Source: CAIWHR01 sp963836265
GTDB lineage: Bacteria > Pseudomonadota > Gammaproteobacteria > Burkholderiales > Casimicrobiaceae
Length of the DNA: 64,000 bases
Assembly: GCA_963836265.1 (NCBI GenBank)
Contig: CAWIIO010000005.1
Location: 500,558-564,557, forward strand
Direction of reading: 5' to 3'
Positions 43,909 through 53,095 of the stretch are shown here, one piece after another. The notes below the pieces were generated by a model, which saw only the letters and a list, made by a program, of their open reading frames with translations, was not told the DNA's origin and did not search any database. Within the stretch, counting starts at the first letter, position 1; every line of letters starts with the position of its first letter. The position numbers and the translations under genes are program-made.

Positions 43909-44907
43909 ATGCTGGTCCGGGCGCGGGCACTGACGGGCTTTGCCGAACTGGTGCGATCGCAAGGCGGCGACGTGGCCGGGCTGCTTCGCCGCGCCCGCCT
44001 GAAGCCCGGGATACTCGACCGGCCCGACGCCACGCTGCCGCTTGAAACCGCGGCCCGCCTGTTCGAGGATGCCGCGCGATCGCTCGATCTGCCGGACTTC
44101 GGGCTGCGCCTTTCCCGGCACCAGGACATCTCCGTGCTCGGTGTGATCGCGCTGGTCGCGCGTCACGCGGCGACCGTTGGCGATGCGCTGCGCGGCATCA
44201 GCCGCAACTTCTCCTACCACGTGGTGGCCGCCCGGATCCGCCTGCACGATGACGACCGCCCCCGATATACGCAGCTGCGCTACGAGATGGATAACGATCC
44301 CGGGGTGCCCCGCGGGCAGGTGGTCGAACTCTCGATTGCCGTCGCGCACCGGTTCCTGCGCTTCGTGACCGCGGACGCCGGCAAGGACTGGCATGTGGGC
44401 TTCATGCACCGCGAGAGGCTGAGCCTCGCGCGGTATCGGAGGTTTTTTGGCTGCGAAGTCGGATTCGCGGAAGAGGTCGACAAGGTGGTCTTCCCGACGC
44501 GGCTGCTCGCGGTTCCGATCGACGCGGGCAACCCGCAACTGCAGGCGGCGGCCGAGCGTTACGTCGGCAACCTGATCCGGCGCTTTCCGCTCGACATCGG
44601 GCAGCAGGTGGAGGCGCTGGTCGAGCGCCAGCTCGCTGTCGGCGGCAGCGGCATCGACAGGATCGCGGCGCAGCTCGGCATGCACCGGCGGACCCTGCAG
44701 CGGCGGCTCGAAGCGCAGCGCCTTTACTTCGAGGACATCGTCGACGTCGTGCGGCGCAAGCGCGCGGATCAGCTGCTACCGCATGCGGCGATCCCACTGG
44801 CAGAGATCGGGCAGCTGCTCGGGTACGCCGAACAGAGTTCCTTCAACCGGGCCTGCCGCCGCTGGTACGGCGACACGCCGCTCGCGGCGCGGCAGCGGTT
44901 GCGCTGA
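43909..44907 (+). CDS. AraC-family regulator with Arabinose_bd N-terminus
   Basis: This 332-residue regulator starts with MLVRARALTGFAELVRSQGG, typical of the OruR/ArgR-like Arabinose_bd group. The C-terminal HTH_18 domain has IAAQLGMHRRTLQRRLEAQ and IGQLLGYAEQSSFNRACRRWYG. An in-frame GTG at 43849 is possible but the homology starts at 43909. It is divergent from the alcohol dehydrogenase gene and is the best candidate regulator of that cluster. Confidence 0.88.
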   Translation: MLVRARALTGFAELVRSQGGDVAGLLRRARLKPGILDRPDATLPLETAARLFEDAARSLDLPDFGLRLSRHQDISVLGVIALVARHAATVGDALRGISRNFSYHVVAARIRLHDDDRPRYTQLRYEMDNDPGVPRGQVVELSIAVAHRFLRFVTADAGKDWHVGFMHRERLSLARYRRFFGCEVGFAEEVDKVVFPTRLLAVPIDAGNPQLQAAAERYVGNLIRRFPLDIGQQVEALVERQLAVGGSGIDRIAAQLGMHRRTLQRRLEAQRLYFEDIVDVVRRKRADQLLPHAAIPLAEIGQLLGYAEQSSFNRACRRWYGDTPLAARQRLR

Positions 44908-44916
44908 GGAGCGCAC

Positions 44917-44934
44917 CACGGGGCCCACCCCGTG
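44917..44934 (+). terminator. Possible terminator hairpin after the AraC gene
   Basis: CACGGGG-CCCA-CCCCGTG is a perfect 7-bp stem-loop 10 bases past the stop. No T-run follows, so terminator function is doubtful. Confidence 0.3.
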
Positions 44935-45040
44935 CACGTCGCCGTCGGTACCGGTGCCGGCATAGTCCCACTGGGGCGGAGCCTCGGTCGTTGTGCAGCG
45001 TAGAATCGGACTAAAGTAGCGTGGACCTGCGCGGCCGAAA

Positions 45041-45408
45041 TTGCGGACCGCAGGAGTTCTTGTCACGACCGACAGCCCGATCGAGCTCTGGCTCACCGGG
45101 ATGACCTGCGCCGCTTGCGCAGCTCGGGTCGAGAAGGTGCTGAACCGCGCGGAACGCGTGCGCGCGGCCGTCAAGTTCGCGACCGAGACGGCGCGCGTCG
45201 AGTTCGACGCCGACAAGGCGACGCCGCAATCGTTGATCGCACCGGTGCGCAAGGCCGGCGACGACATCGCGGGCCCACAATCGATCCTTTTGCGTTGCGG
45301 GGGCACGAGGCGCGCGAAGAAGCCCGCTGCTATCGATGGCAGCTCAGGATGTTCGCGCTTGCCGCGCTCCTGACGGCGCCGCTCGTCGCGCGAATGGCAT
45401 CGAGCTAG
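45041..45408 (+). pseudogene. Remnant of a copper P-type ATPase (CopA) N-terminus
   Basis: The first 70 or so codons encode a heavy-metal-associated domain: ELWLTGMTCAACAARVEKVL with the C-x-x-C metal site, and VKFATETARVEFDADKATPQ. At about 45295 the frame changes, after which HEAREEARCYRWQLRMFALAALL resembles the start of the first transmembrane segment of CopA, before a stop at 45408. The ATPase core of more than 600 residues is missing. No good start codon or ribosome site is seen; TTG at 45041 is a guess. TAGAAT at 45001 could be the old promoter. tRNA-Pro follows 55 bases downstream. Confidence 0.75.
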
Positions 45409-45462
45409 AAGGAGGCGCCGCCCTTTGCCGTCGCCGTCGTGGCGATGGCATAATCAACCGTT

Positions 45463-45539
45463 CGGGGTGTAGCGCAGCCCGGTAGCGCGCTTGCTTTGGG
45501 AGCAAGATGTCGGAGGTTCAAATCCTCTCACCCCGACCA
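45463..45539 (+). tRNA. tRNA-Pro(TGG)
   Basis: CGGGGTG pairs with CACCCCG in the acceptor stem, with CCA encoded. The anticodon arm is CTTGC-TTTGGGA-GCAAG, giving anticodon TGG. The D arm (AGCGCAGCCCGGTAGCGC) and T arm (GGAGGTTCAAATCCTC) are normal. The sequence closely follows E. coli tRNA-Pro. Confidence 0.97.
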
Positions 45540-45664
45540 TTCCCTTTCATAGGGTAGAAATGTCCGCCACTCAGGCGGCTTGCGGCCCAATCCGGGACGG
45601 CATCGGCGAGGCGGAACGTTACCAGCCCGCCCGGCAGCAAACCTACCGCGTGCCTGCCGAGCCG

Positions 45665-45853
45665 TTACTTGCCGCCCGTCGGGAAGATCACTTTCCAGTC
45701 GTTCTTCATGCTGAGGACGGTCCAGCCCTGCTTCTTGGCTTCGGCCGTGAGCGAGTCGCTGAGCGTGCCGATCTTCGACTTTGGTCCGTAAGCCCACTCA
45801 TGTGAATTGATGCCGACTGGCTTGCCGGTCTTGTCGTCGATGAAGTCGACCGA
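45665..45853 (-). pseudogene. Fragment of a HAD-family acid phosphatase
   Basis: Reading minus from about 45853 to the stop at 45665 gives FIDDKTGKPVGIN followed directly by EWAYGPKSKIGTLSDSL and a C-terminal GWTVLSMKNDWKVIFP. This resembles the end of exported HAD phosphatases, where these two blocks are separated by a section with the motif G-N-S-x-G-D. That part and the whole N-terminal half are missing here, so this is an internally deleted remnant. The remaining sequence between it and the next gene shows nothing recognisable. Confidence 0.65.
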
Positions 45854-45938
45854 AAGCTACGACAATCGCGCGGTCCCTGGCGTTCGCTCGCAGCGGCAGC
45901 ACCTTTCATCGAGGTGCGATGGGCGCATCTTCCAGTCG

Positions 45939-47120
45939 TCACGGCGCTCGTGTCCGAACCGCGCGGCATCCGTACCAGGGCGATTCTCGCGTGTCGACAG
46001 CAGCACGCTTATGACGACTCCATCGCCACCCGACTAGCGGCTTCGCGCCAGCCGATGAAGCGCTCGGGTGGAATCGCCCGGCGACCATGCGCTCCGCGGC
46101 GGCGGTACGGCCGGCAGCGGTCAGCGCCATCAGCCAATGCGGCAGCGTGAAGGCGGATTGGCAATCGCCGATCCGCGCCTCGGCCTTGTCGGCCAGTTCC
46201 TCCCAGCGGTTGCCGACATCGATGCCGAGGCGCTGCAGACGAAACAGCATCGACGCCGCGTTCTGCACGTCGATGTAGACGTCCGGCGAGGCGACGGTGA
46301 GCGGCGCGGTGAGGTTGCGGAAGCGGGTGTCGTAGAGCTCGAGCGCAGCAACATGGTTGCCATGCTCGAGAATGAACAGCGCGCAGTGCCACCAGAGATG
46401 GTGCTGCAGGTTGTGGCTCCCCTCCCAGTTGGGCGCGAGCGTGGTGAGCCACTCGATGCCTTCGCTGCGGCGCCCCTGCATCTCCATCACATGCGCGACG
46501 GCGTGCGCGGCCCAGAGATCGCCGGGGTCGAGCTCGATGGCGCGCCGCCCGGAGGGCTCGGCGGCGAGGTAGTTTCCGGCCTCCTCCTGGGCGAAGCAGC
46601 GGCAGGCGAGTATCCCCGAATAGCCTGCGATGTCCTCCGACCAGTCCGGGATCACGCGCTCGACCGAGGCGACCATGTCCTGGGGGCGGCCGAGCCAGAA
46701 GTTGACGAAGTGGGCGAGACGGAACGCGACCAGATCGTGCGGATGTGCGCGCAGGATCGATTCCCAGGTGGCGAGGGCACGGTCGAGCTCACCCTCGGCC
46801 CAGGCGGTCAGCGCGGCGATGTGGCTCCTCTCGCGCGGGGTGGCGCCGGCGGCGAGCGATTGCGCGGTGCGCGCTTCCTGCACGGCGACCGGAACCGCGG
46901 CCTGCTTGAAGGCGAGCATGGCGAAGTAGCCCTTCATGCAATGGGCAAGCGCGAATTCCGGGTCGGCTTCCAGCACGGCGTCGAGACGGGTCGGCGTGTC
47001 GGCTCGGTAGGTGAGATAGCCGGCGACGAGATGATCGAAGGCGGCCGCCGCCCTGCCGCTGGCGGTCGAGACGGGGAGGCCGCGGGCATCTAGATGCAGG
47101 GCGTTGTTCGTAGCCGACAT
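45939..47120 (-). CDS. TPR protein (TTC38-like) with an aberrant C-terminus
   Basis: Residues 1 to about 348 match the tetratricopeptide repeat protein 38 family: GYLTYRADTPTRLDAVLEADP, then CMKGYFAMLAFK and HAVAHVMEMQGRRSEGIEWL. After AERMVAG (about 46077) the final 45 residues (for example RWSRHKRAAVDTRESPW) do not look like the family, and the normal C-terminal repeats are absent. The break lies where the debris field begins, so the 3' end was probably lost by deletion and the frame now runs into unrelated DNA. Function unknown. Confidence 0.7.
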   Translation of the reverse strand: MSATNNALHLDARGLPVSTASGRAAAAFDHLVAGYLTYRADTPTRLDAVLEADPEFALAHCMKGYFAMLAFKQAAVPVAVQEARTAQSLAAGATPRERSHIAALTAWAEGELDRALATWESILRAHPHDLVAFRLAHFVNFWLGRPQDMVASVERVIPDWSEDIAGYSGILACRCFAQEEAGNYLAAEPSGRRAIELDPGDLWAAHAVAHVMEMQGRRSEGIEWLTTLAPNWEGSHNLQHHLWWHCALFILEHGNHVAALELYDTRFRNLTAPLTVASPDVYIDVQNAASMLFRLQRLGIDVGNRWEELADKAEARIGDCQSAFTLPHWLMALTAAGRTAAAERMVAGRFHPSASSAGAKPLVGWRWSRHKRAAVDTRESPWYGCRAVRTRAP

Positions 47121-47239
47121 TGCCTATCTACCCACCCATTCGGGAATCTTGAAGGCATGATTATGACCGCACCGCGGATTGGGCAAGATTCGGCACGGCC
47201 AACACCAAGCTGGAGGGGCGGCTGCCACCGGGGTTCCGC

Positions 47240-48001
47240 CTATCGCAGCAAGCCCGTCGTGCCGTCGTACAACAACTTCACTCCAATGCCAAGCAGAGCC
47301 CAATAGCTGATTTGGTAGAAGACTTTCTCATCCAGCTTGCCCTGGATGACGACCCCGACTTTGACGCCGATCGGGACGAGCGGCAGCAGCACGAACGCGG
47401 TCGCGAGATTGGTAAGATCGAGTTGTCCCAGAAACGCATACGGGACGATCTTCGCGTAGTTCGAGGCGAAGAAGAACCATACCGTCGTGCCGACGTAGAC
47501 GTTTCGATCGAGCCTCTGTGGCAGCAGATACGCCATGATCGGCGCGGAACCCGCGTGCGCAACGAAACTCGTAAGTCCAGAAAGGCTCGACCAGAAAACG
47601 CCGCGCGGCCACGACGCTGTCGTAGGCGGTCGATTGCGCGCCCAGCCGATGATGTTGTTCAGCGCAAATGCGACGGCAATCGTACCAATTACGATTCGCA
47701 TGATCTCGCGCGGTACCAGCTTGAAGACGAGCATTCCAACCACGATGCCAATGGCGAGGCCCGTCAGGAGGATTGGCATGTTGCGCCGGTCGTAGACGCC
47801 TCGGAACGCGCGCAGCCCGAAGAGATCGATGCAGCACAGGATCGGCAACATCAACGCGGCTGCCTGCAGCGGCGGGATGATGAGTGAGAGGAGCGGAACC
47901 GCCATTCCGCCGAAAAGACCCGGAATTCCGGTCTTGGATATTCCACTTAGCAGGACGACCGGAACGGCAATGGCGTAAAAGAGGGGATCGCTGATGAGCA
48001 T
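47240..48001 (-). CDS. TauE/SafE-family sulfite/sulfonate exporter-like permease
   Basis: This 253-residue protein has about seven to eight transmembrane helices. The family motif GISKTGIPGLFGGMAVPLL is near residue 20, and GLTSFVAHAGSAPIMAYLLPQ near 150 is the second signature. The start at 48001 is the first ATG; a TTG 15 bases further is also possible. Members export sulfite, sulfoacetate or similar anions. There is no sulfur gene beside it here, so the substrate is open. Confidence 0.85.
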   Translation of the reverse strand: MLISDPLFYAIAVPVVLLSGISKTGIPGLFGGMAVPLLSLIIPPLQAAALMLPILCCIDLFGLRAFRGVYDRRNMPILLTGLAIGIVVGMLVFKLVPREIMRIVIGTIAVAFALNNIIGWARNRPPTTASWPRGVFWSSLSGLTSFVAHAGSAPIMAYLLPQRLDRNVYVGTTVWFFFASNYAKIVPYAFLGQLDLTNLATAFVLLPLVPIGVKVGVVIQGKLDEKVFYQISYWALLGIGVKLLYDGTTGLLR

Positions 48002-48033
48002 CGCGGAGCGTGGCAAGGGGGCTTAGTTAGTTA

Positions 48034-48305
48034 GGAGCCTGTCGGGCGTGCTTTCACGTATGCGTTGCTGGGCCAAAAAGCGATGGCGGCGATGGCAGCG
48101 AGGCGAAGCGCCTATCGGGAATATGCGCGAGACTCGCAACGACGCGGACGCGCTTTTTGGCAGCAACCCGGAGGGACGGGGCGAGTTGGGCGCATTTCGG
48201 TGTTGCGCGCCCTCGCCACGCTGCCGGTATGCCTTCGGACGCGCGCCTTGAACTGCGCCCCAACTCGCCTCCGTCGCATGCGCGACAGCAAGCCCGACAG
48301 GCTCC
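48034..48305. mobile_element. Possible MITE with 14-bp perfect (about 23-bp imperfect) terminal inverted repeats
   Basis: GGAGCCTGTCGGGC at 48034-48047 is exactly repeated in inverse at 48292-48305. The match extends inward with two mismatches over about 23 bases. Inside are a second inverted pair around GGCGAGTTGGGGCGCA and no coding sequence. The ends resemble termini I associate with IS1182-type elements, from memory. No clear target duplication is seen; TTAGTTAGTTA precedes the left end. The 285 bases after it, up to the channel gene, hold no recognisable gene. Confidence 0.5.
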
Positions 48306-48590
48306 GGGGACGGCTGGTCGCGAGCGACCTGCGCCAACCGTCGCCGGGACCTCTCCGGTGACTTCTTTCCGGCGCTTTGGGCAGCGACACCGAATGTCTG
48401 CGGTCGGTCGAACGGAGAGGGCGCTTCATTAGTGGGGGTCGTCGGGGTCCGAATTCTCAACACGAGGCCAGCGATGCCCATCGGGCCGTCAATTTCCGGT
48501 CCCGGAACGTCCCATTCGGCTTGCATTGAGATGGGTTGTGAATGTCCTCCAGCATTCGAGCACTCGACGCACGGGCGGCACCCGCATCTG

Positions 48591-50894
48591 CTACGAAGGT
48601 CGCGCGGCCTGCCTGCCGGTGGCCACGTCGGCCGCATAGCGAACGTGCACGTCCCGCTGCGGGAACGGAATCTCGATGCCTGCCTCGGCCAACTTGCGGA
48701 GAACCGCCATCCGCAGGTTGGTCTGCGCTTGCAAGCCGACATCGATGCTTTCGACCCACGCAAGGAGGCGAAAGTCGAGGGAGCTATCGCCGAATCCAGT
48801 GAAGACCGCACGCGGCTTCGGTGACGCCTGCACTTCGGGCGTCTCCGCCGCCGCGGATTCGAGCAGCAGCAGCACGCGTTCCGGATCGCTGCCGTAGGCG
48901 ACTCCGACGTCAATCTCGTAGCGGCGCGCGGGATCGGACAGCGTCCAGTTGGTGACCTGCTTCGATGCGAGATCGGCGTCGGGGACGATCACTTCCGCAC
49001 TTGGAACGTCCGAATTGTCGACGAGCGCACGCCGATGCGCTTGACTTCGCCAACCACGCCGCCCAGGTCGATCTTGTCGCCAACGTTAATGGGGCGTTCG
49101 AGCATCAGGATGAGTCCGGAGGCGAAGTTGCTCACGACATTCTGCAATCCAAGTCCGACGCCGATGCCGAGCGCGCCCGCAAGCAGCGTGACCTTCGTCA
49201 GATCGATGCCGAGAGCGGCCATCGCCAGGACGGCGCCGGTCACGACGAGCACGTAGCCGACGATCGTCGAGATGGCGATCGGCACGCCCGTGCGCAGGTC
49301 GAGTCGCGGCAGGATTTCGTGGTCGAGCACGAAGCGCACGAATTCAGGAGCTAGGTCAGCACGACGACGGCGAGCGCGGAGAGCATCGCGGTGAGCGTGA
49401 TGGTCCGCCCGCCCCCCAGGCGAACAACACGGCTACCCAATGCAGCGTGCGCAGGATCACGTCCCCGCGCTCGCGCACGCTGCGCAGGCCCAGCGCCAGC
49501 GGCGACGCGAGCAGCCCGGCAGAGGTGCGATCGAGCATCCACGCCACAGCGGCGAACGTCAATGCATAGCCCGGGACGATCACCGTTGCCGCGACGAGCC
49601 CGCTCGCAATGCTCGCGTAACCCAGAAGGCCCACGATGACGGCAATCGCGAGTAGAACAATCACGACGCGCACCGAGCGATCCAGCAGCGCGCGATGCCA
49701 TCGCGGCAAAAAGGCGGCTAGCGCGCCGCTGCGCCAATCGTGAACGAGCGCCGCCGCGAAAGGCGCGACCTGGACGACGAGAAGCAGCCAGTCGGCCGCA
49801 GGACTCAGCTCCGCGAGTGCCCGAAATTCGTTCAGGAATACGCCGAAGCCGAGCGTCCATGCGGTGGCCGGCACGGCTTTTGCGTAGCTGTGGGTCGCAA
49901 CGACTGCGGCAAGCGGCGGGAAGAAGAACCAGACCAGGCGATAGAAAGCATAAGGCCCTGGCGGCGCGAACAGCGCGAGGAGAGGCAGGGCGACCACCAA
50001 CGCGCCGCAGGCGGCGGTGGCTGCGGGAAGGGGCGTGGCGACCCGCTGCGCGGCGACGGCGACGGGCCGGCGGAGCAACGCGAAAACAACCGCCGCCAAC
50101 ACGACGAAGATCGCGCCCACGCGCTGGCCGTGCTGCTGGAAGTAGTCGGCGACCACCTCACGCATGAGGCGCGCGTTGGCGCCCAACTCGTCTACCGGAA
50201 AGCCTACCGCTCCCGGCTTCCAGACCGGAGACCCAACATCGGTGCGCAGGGCGGCCCTGATACCCTCGCGACGTTCGGCAACGCGGATACGCAATGCGTC
50301 GAGCTGCGATTGCAAGCGCACGGCCCGCTCGTAGGCGATGAGGAATTCGTCGCGGCGCGCGAGAAGGGGTTTGCGCAGCGCTGCGAGATCGGCGCCCACG
50401 GTCTCGATGTGACGCTGCACCTCCGCGGGTGACTCCCGTTCACTCGCGAGCTTTGCGCGCTGCGGCCACAGCGCCGCATCCCGATCGAGCCGATCGAGGT
50501 CGGCGACCAGCTTCTGCGCCAGGCGGCCCAATTCCGCAGTCGCCGCGGCCAGGCCGTGCTCGCGCTGCCGAATGTGCACGTCGAGGGCCTGCAGCTCCAT
50601 GTACCGAACGCGGGTGGCAGCGTCGGGGCGCTCCTCGAGCGCTTGGAAATCGGGAGCGAGGACGGGCGCGTCCAGCGGCGCGAGCAGGGCTGCAAGCCGG
50701 GAGGCGTCGCGCAGCGTCGTCGCGATCTCGCGGCGCAAAGTGTCGGTGCGCGCGAGCTCACCGACGATGTCGTACAGCGTGGGGGGCGGCGGCGCGATGG
50801 CTTCGGCAGCGAGCGCAACAACGGGCACGAGCCACAACGCAACGCCGGCGGCGACACCTCCGTGGAGCAAGGCCGCGAAGGTCGCCACACGCAT
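48591..50894 (-). pseudogene. MscS/MscK-like mechanosensitive channel with three frameshifts
   Basis: From 50894 the frame encodes a signal-bearing N-terminus, a coiled periplasmic region (LDRLDRDAALWPQRAKLASERES) and several membrane helices. At about 49410 (a G-run) the frame is lost. GRTITLTAMLSALAVVVLT continues in a second frame, then APEFVRFVLDHEILPRL in a third near 49353. The pore region ALGIDLTKVTLLAGALGIGVGLGLQNVVSNF and the MscS beta-domain NVGDKIDLGGVVGEVKRIG are intact. A further missing G near 48997 separates STIRTFQ from EVIVPDADLASKQVTNWTLS. The three single-base changes would restore one protein of about 765 residues. Either a pseudogene or assembly error. Confidence 0.8.
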
Positions 50895-50914
50895 GGGGTC
50901 CCTGGAGTGTGCGA

Positions 50915-51484
50915 CTAGCCGCAGGCACCCCCCAGCAATCCCGTCTTGATCTCGGGATTAGGCGGGTCGCCGAGCCAGATCGAGAGGAACGCCTTCGCGA
51001 AGTCGTCGCCCTTGATCGTCCCCTTCGCCGCGCCGTTGACGTGCACCTGAACGCCCACGCCCGGCGTAAAGACAAAGGTCATTCGCTGACCCGATTTCAC
51101 ATCGGCCATCCAGCCGGTGAGCATCGCGATCCGGTCCTTCAGCCCGGGAAGCTGCCCCTTCGCGTTCTTCTCGAAGCCTTCCTCCCACCCCTTGGAGATG
51201 TCGGCGGCGTCGACATCGCGGACGAATTGAAGGATCAACTCCTTCGGCGCGCTCGAAGCGAGAATGGCGTTCGGGTCGGTCGACGTCTTGGCGACGTAGA
51301 GTGCCGCCACATAGACGTTGACCTTGAACATCGTCGCCTGACGCAGGCCGAGGCCGTTGAGGTTCAGCGTCGCGCCGTCGACCTGGGCCGTTTCCGGAAA
51401 CGTGACGCCCTTGCATTCCTTGCCCTGCGCGACACCGGCAGCCAGCGCGGCGGTCAACGCGACCAACAGCAGATTTCTTTGCAT
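50915..51484 (-). CDS. Chalcone isomerase-like exported protein
   Basis: This 189-residue protein has a signal peptide (LLLVALTAALAAGVAQG). It then has FPETAQVDGATLNLNGLGLRQ, and YVAALYVAKTSTDPNAIL and LQFVRDVDAADISKGWEEGF, which follow the bacterial chalcone_isomerase-like family pattern. Bacterial members bind lipids or fatty acids rather than isomerise flavonoids; that is known for the fold, not shown here. GGAGA lies before the ATG at 51484. It precedes the broken channel gene by 20 bases. Confidence 0.75.
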   Translation of the reverse strand: MQRNLLLVALTAALAAGVAQGKECKGVTFPETAQVDGATLNLNGLGLRQATMFKVNVYVAALYVAKTSTDPNAILASSAPKELILQFVRDVDAADISKGWEEGFEKNAKGQLPGLKDRIAMLTGWMADVKSGQRMTFVFTPGVGVQVHVNGAAKGTIKGDDFAKAFLSIWLGDPPNPEIKTGLLGGACG

Positions 51485-51624
51485 TGTCTTCTCCACGTCA
51501 TCTCCGATCACGCCGTTCGAAGGCACAGGATTGCGACGTCACCGCCGCGCCCGGCGCCGAGTATTTCCCGTTTGCAGCCCCGGGTCAACCTCGCACCGCA
51601 GAACGACACGACGTTGCGTCGGGA

Positions 51625-52278
51625 TTACTCGTCTGCGTAGCCGGCATCGTCTTCGTCTTCCCAGGTGTAACGATTGCGCGGTGGAATGTCCCGGCGTCGG
51701 AGCGCAACCGCCAGCACGAGGCCGATCAGCGCCGCGGCGAGATGCGTCTCCCAGGAAATGCCCGCTTCGATCGGCAACACGCCCCAGACCAGCGCGCCGT
51801 ACATGAAGCAAACCAGCAGCGACGCGGCAATGGCACGCCGGTCCCGTCGGATCAAGCCGGCGACCAGGATATAGCTGACGAGGCCGTAGACCAGTCCGCT
51901 CGCACCCACGTGGGAAGATTCCCTGCCGAACAGCCACACCGCGATTCCGGGCCCCAGGTAGACGGCCGGCAAGACGGTGAGCGCCGAGCGCGGATAAAGG
52001 TACAGCATCGCCGTGCCCGATACCAGCAAGGGCAACGTATTGGCGAACAGGTGGGCGAAGCCGCCGTGCACGAGAGGCGCGAACAGAATGCCGGCGAGCC
52101 CGGCCAATTGCCGCGGACGGACCCCGAACTCTGCGGGTCCGAGCCCCAGCGCCGAGTTCAGCGACTGGATGAACCAAAGCAGGGCGACGAACCCCAGCGC
52201 GAGCTTCACCGCAAGGCGGAAGTTGGCGCGCGAGCGCTCTCCGCTCGTGAAAGCGGGGTCGGGCGTGTGAATCTGCAT
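51625..52278 (-). CDS. Rhomboid-family intramembrane serine protease
   Basis: This 217-residue protein has six predicted membrane segments. HVGASGLVYGLVSYILVAG contains the catalytic Ser in GASG, and SWETHLAAALIGLVL has the catalytic His. HGGFAHLFANTLPLLVSG is the conserved H-x2-F-x-H-x3-N motif of the fold. A charged C-terminal tail follows (RYTWEDEDDAGYADE). The start at 52278 gives MQIHTPDPAF. Substrates are unknown. Confidence 0.9.
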   Translation of the reverse strand: MQIHTPDPAFTSGERSRANFRLAVKLALGFVALLWFIQSLNSALGLGPAEFGVRPRQLAGLAGILFAPLVHGGFAHLFANTLPLLVSGTAMLYLYPRSALTVLPAVYLGPGIAVWLFGRESSHVGASGLVYGLVSYILVAGLIRRDRRAIAASLLVCFMYGALVWGVLPIEAGISWETHLAAALIGLVLAVALRRRDIPPRNRYTWEDEDDAGYADE

Positions 52279-52433
52279 CGCGGCAGGATACCAGTCCACG
52301 CGGCATGCCAAGGACGGGTGCGCCCGACAACTCGCAGGCTGGCGCGACCCGGCCGCGCATCGCTTTTTCGAGTGGCGCTGCGTCCAACTGCGCGAGCCGT
52401 CGCGAAGCAACGCTGCCGGATGAAGTCGGCGAG

Positions 52434-52918
52434 TCAGCCGCCGAGTGCCTGGCGATCTTGTCGATGCCGACCTGCGCGCAGACCGCATCCTTGTCACCGC
52501 CCGGAGCGCCGGAGATGCCGATCGATCCCACCAGCGCCCCGCCGGCGAAGATCGGCAGCCCGCCTTCGAGCGTGGTGATCTTGTCCAGCAGCAGGAATCC
52601 AAAAAGCCCGGGCTGCGGCCGCCTGCCCATTTCGACCGAGGGTGCGCGCGTGGTGAACGCCGTGTAGGCCTTGCGCATGCTGTTCTCGACGGTGTGCGGA
52701 TTCGCGCCGTCGTCGCTCAGCACGACGGCCGTCCTCGCGTGGCGATTCAATACCGTGATCGTCACCTTGTAGCCGTCCGCGCGAGAGCGCTCGAGGGCCG
52801 CCGTCGCCATCTCCATCGCGGCGCCAAGCGAGATCGAGCGCTCGCTGACGAGCGCCTCCTTGCGCGCAGTGCCGGGCGCCACCGCCGACGCGCCTGCCCG
52901 CATCAAGCTCCTCTTCAT
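52434..52918 (-). CDS. GlcG/HbpS-family protein with a late single-base frameshift
   Basis: The gene encodes a small GlcG/heme-binding family domain: SISLGAAMEMATAALERS, VTITVLNRHARTAVVLSDDGA, FTTRAPSVEMGRR and GGLPIFAGGALVGSIGISGA. As written the frame passes the expected end (GIDKIA) without a stop and would run on to 51539, through the rhomboid gene on the same strand in another frame. Restoring one C gives IAQALGG and a TGA at 52434, a product of 161 residues. GGAGAA lies before the ATG at 52918. The domain is often associated with glycolate or haem metabolism; function here is unknown. Confidence 0.7.
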
Positions 52919-53095
52919 CTTCGTCGATTCTCCGTTGGCCTTGAACACACCTGCGACCGGGGCACGCCGGTTTCGATGAATCCGAGGCGGCGCCGCCGCT
53001 CACGCCTCGCCGAGTGTGCCAGCATTCGGCGGCCGCTCACAACTCCTGCGCGGCGAGAGCGCGGGCGCACGCGCGGGTCGCGCTAAACTCGCGGC

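Noticed and set aside
48034..48305. Integron attC site
   Set aside because: No GTTRRRY core and no integrase or cassette genes nearby; the terminal inverted repeats fit a transposon-like element better.
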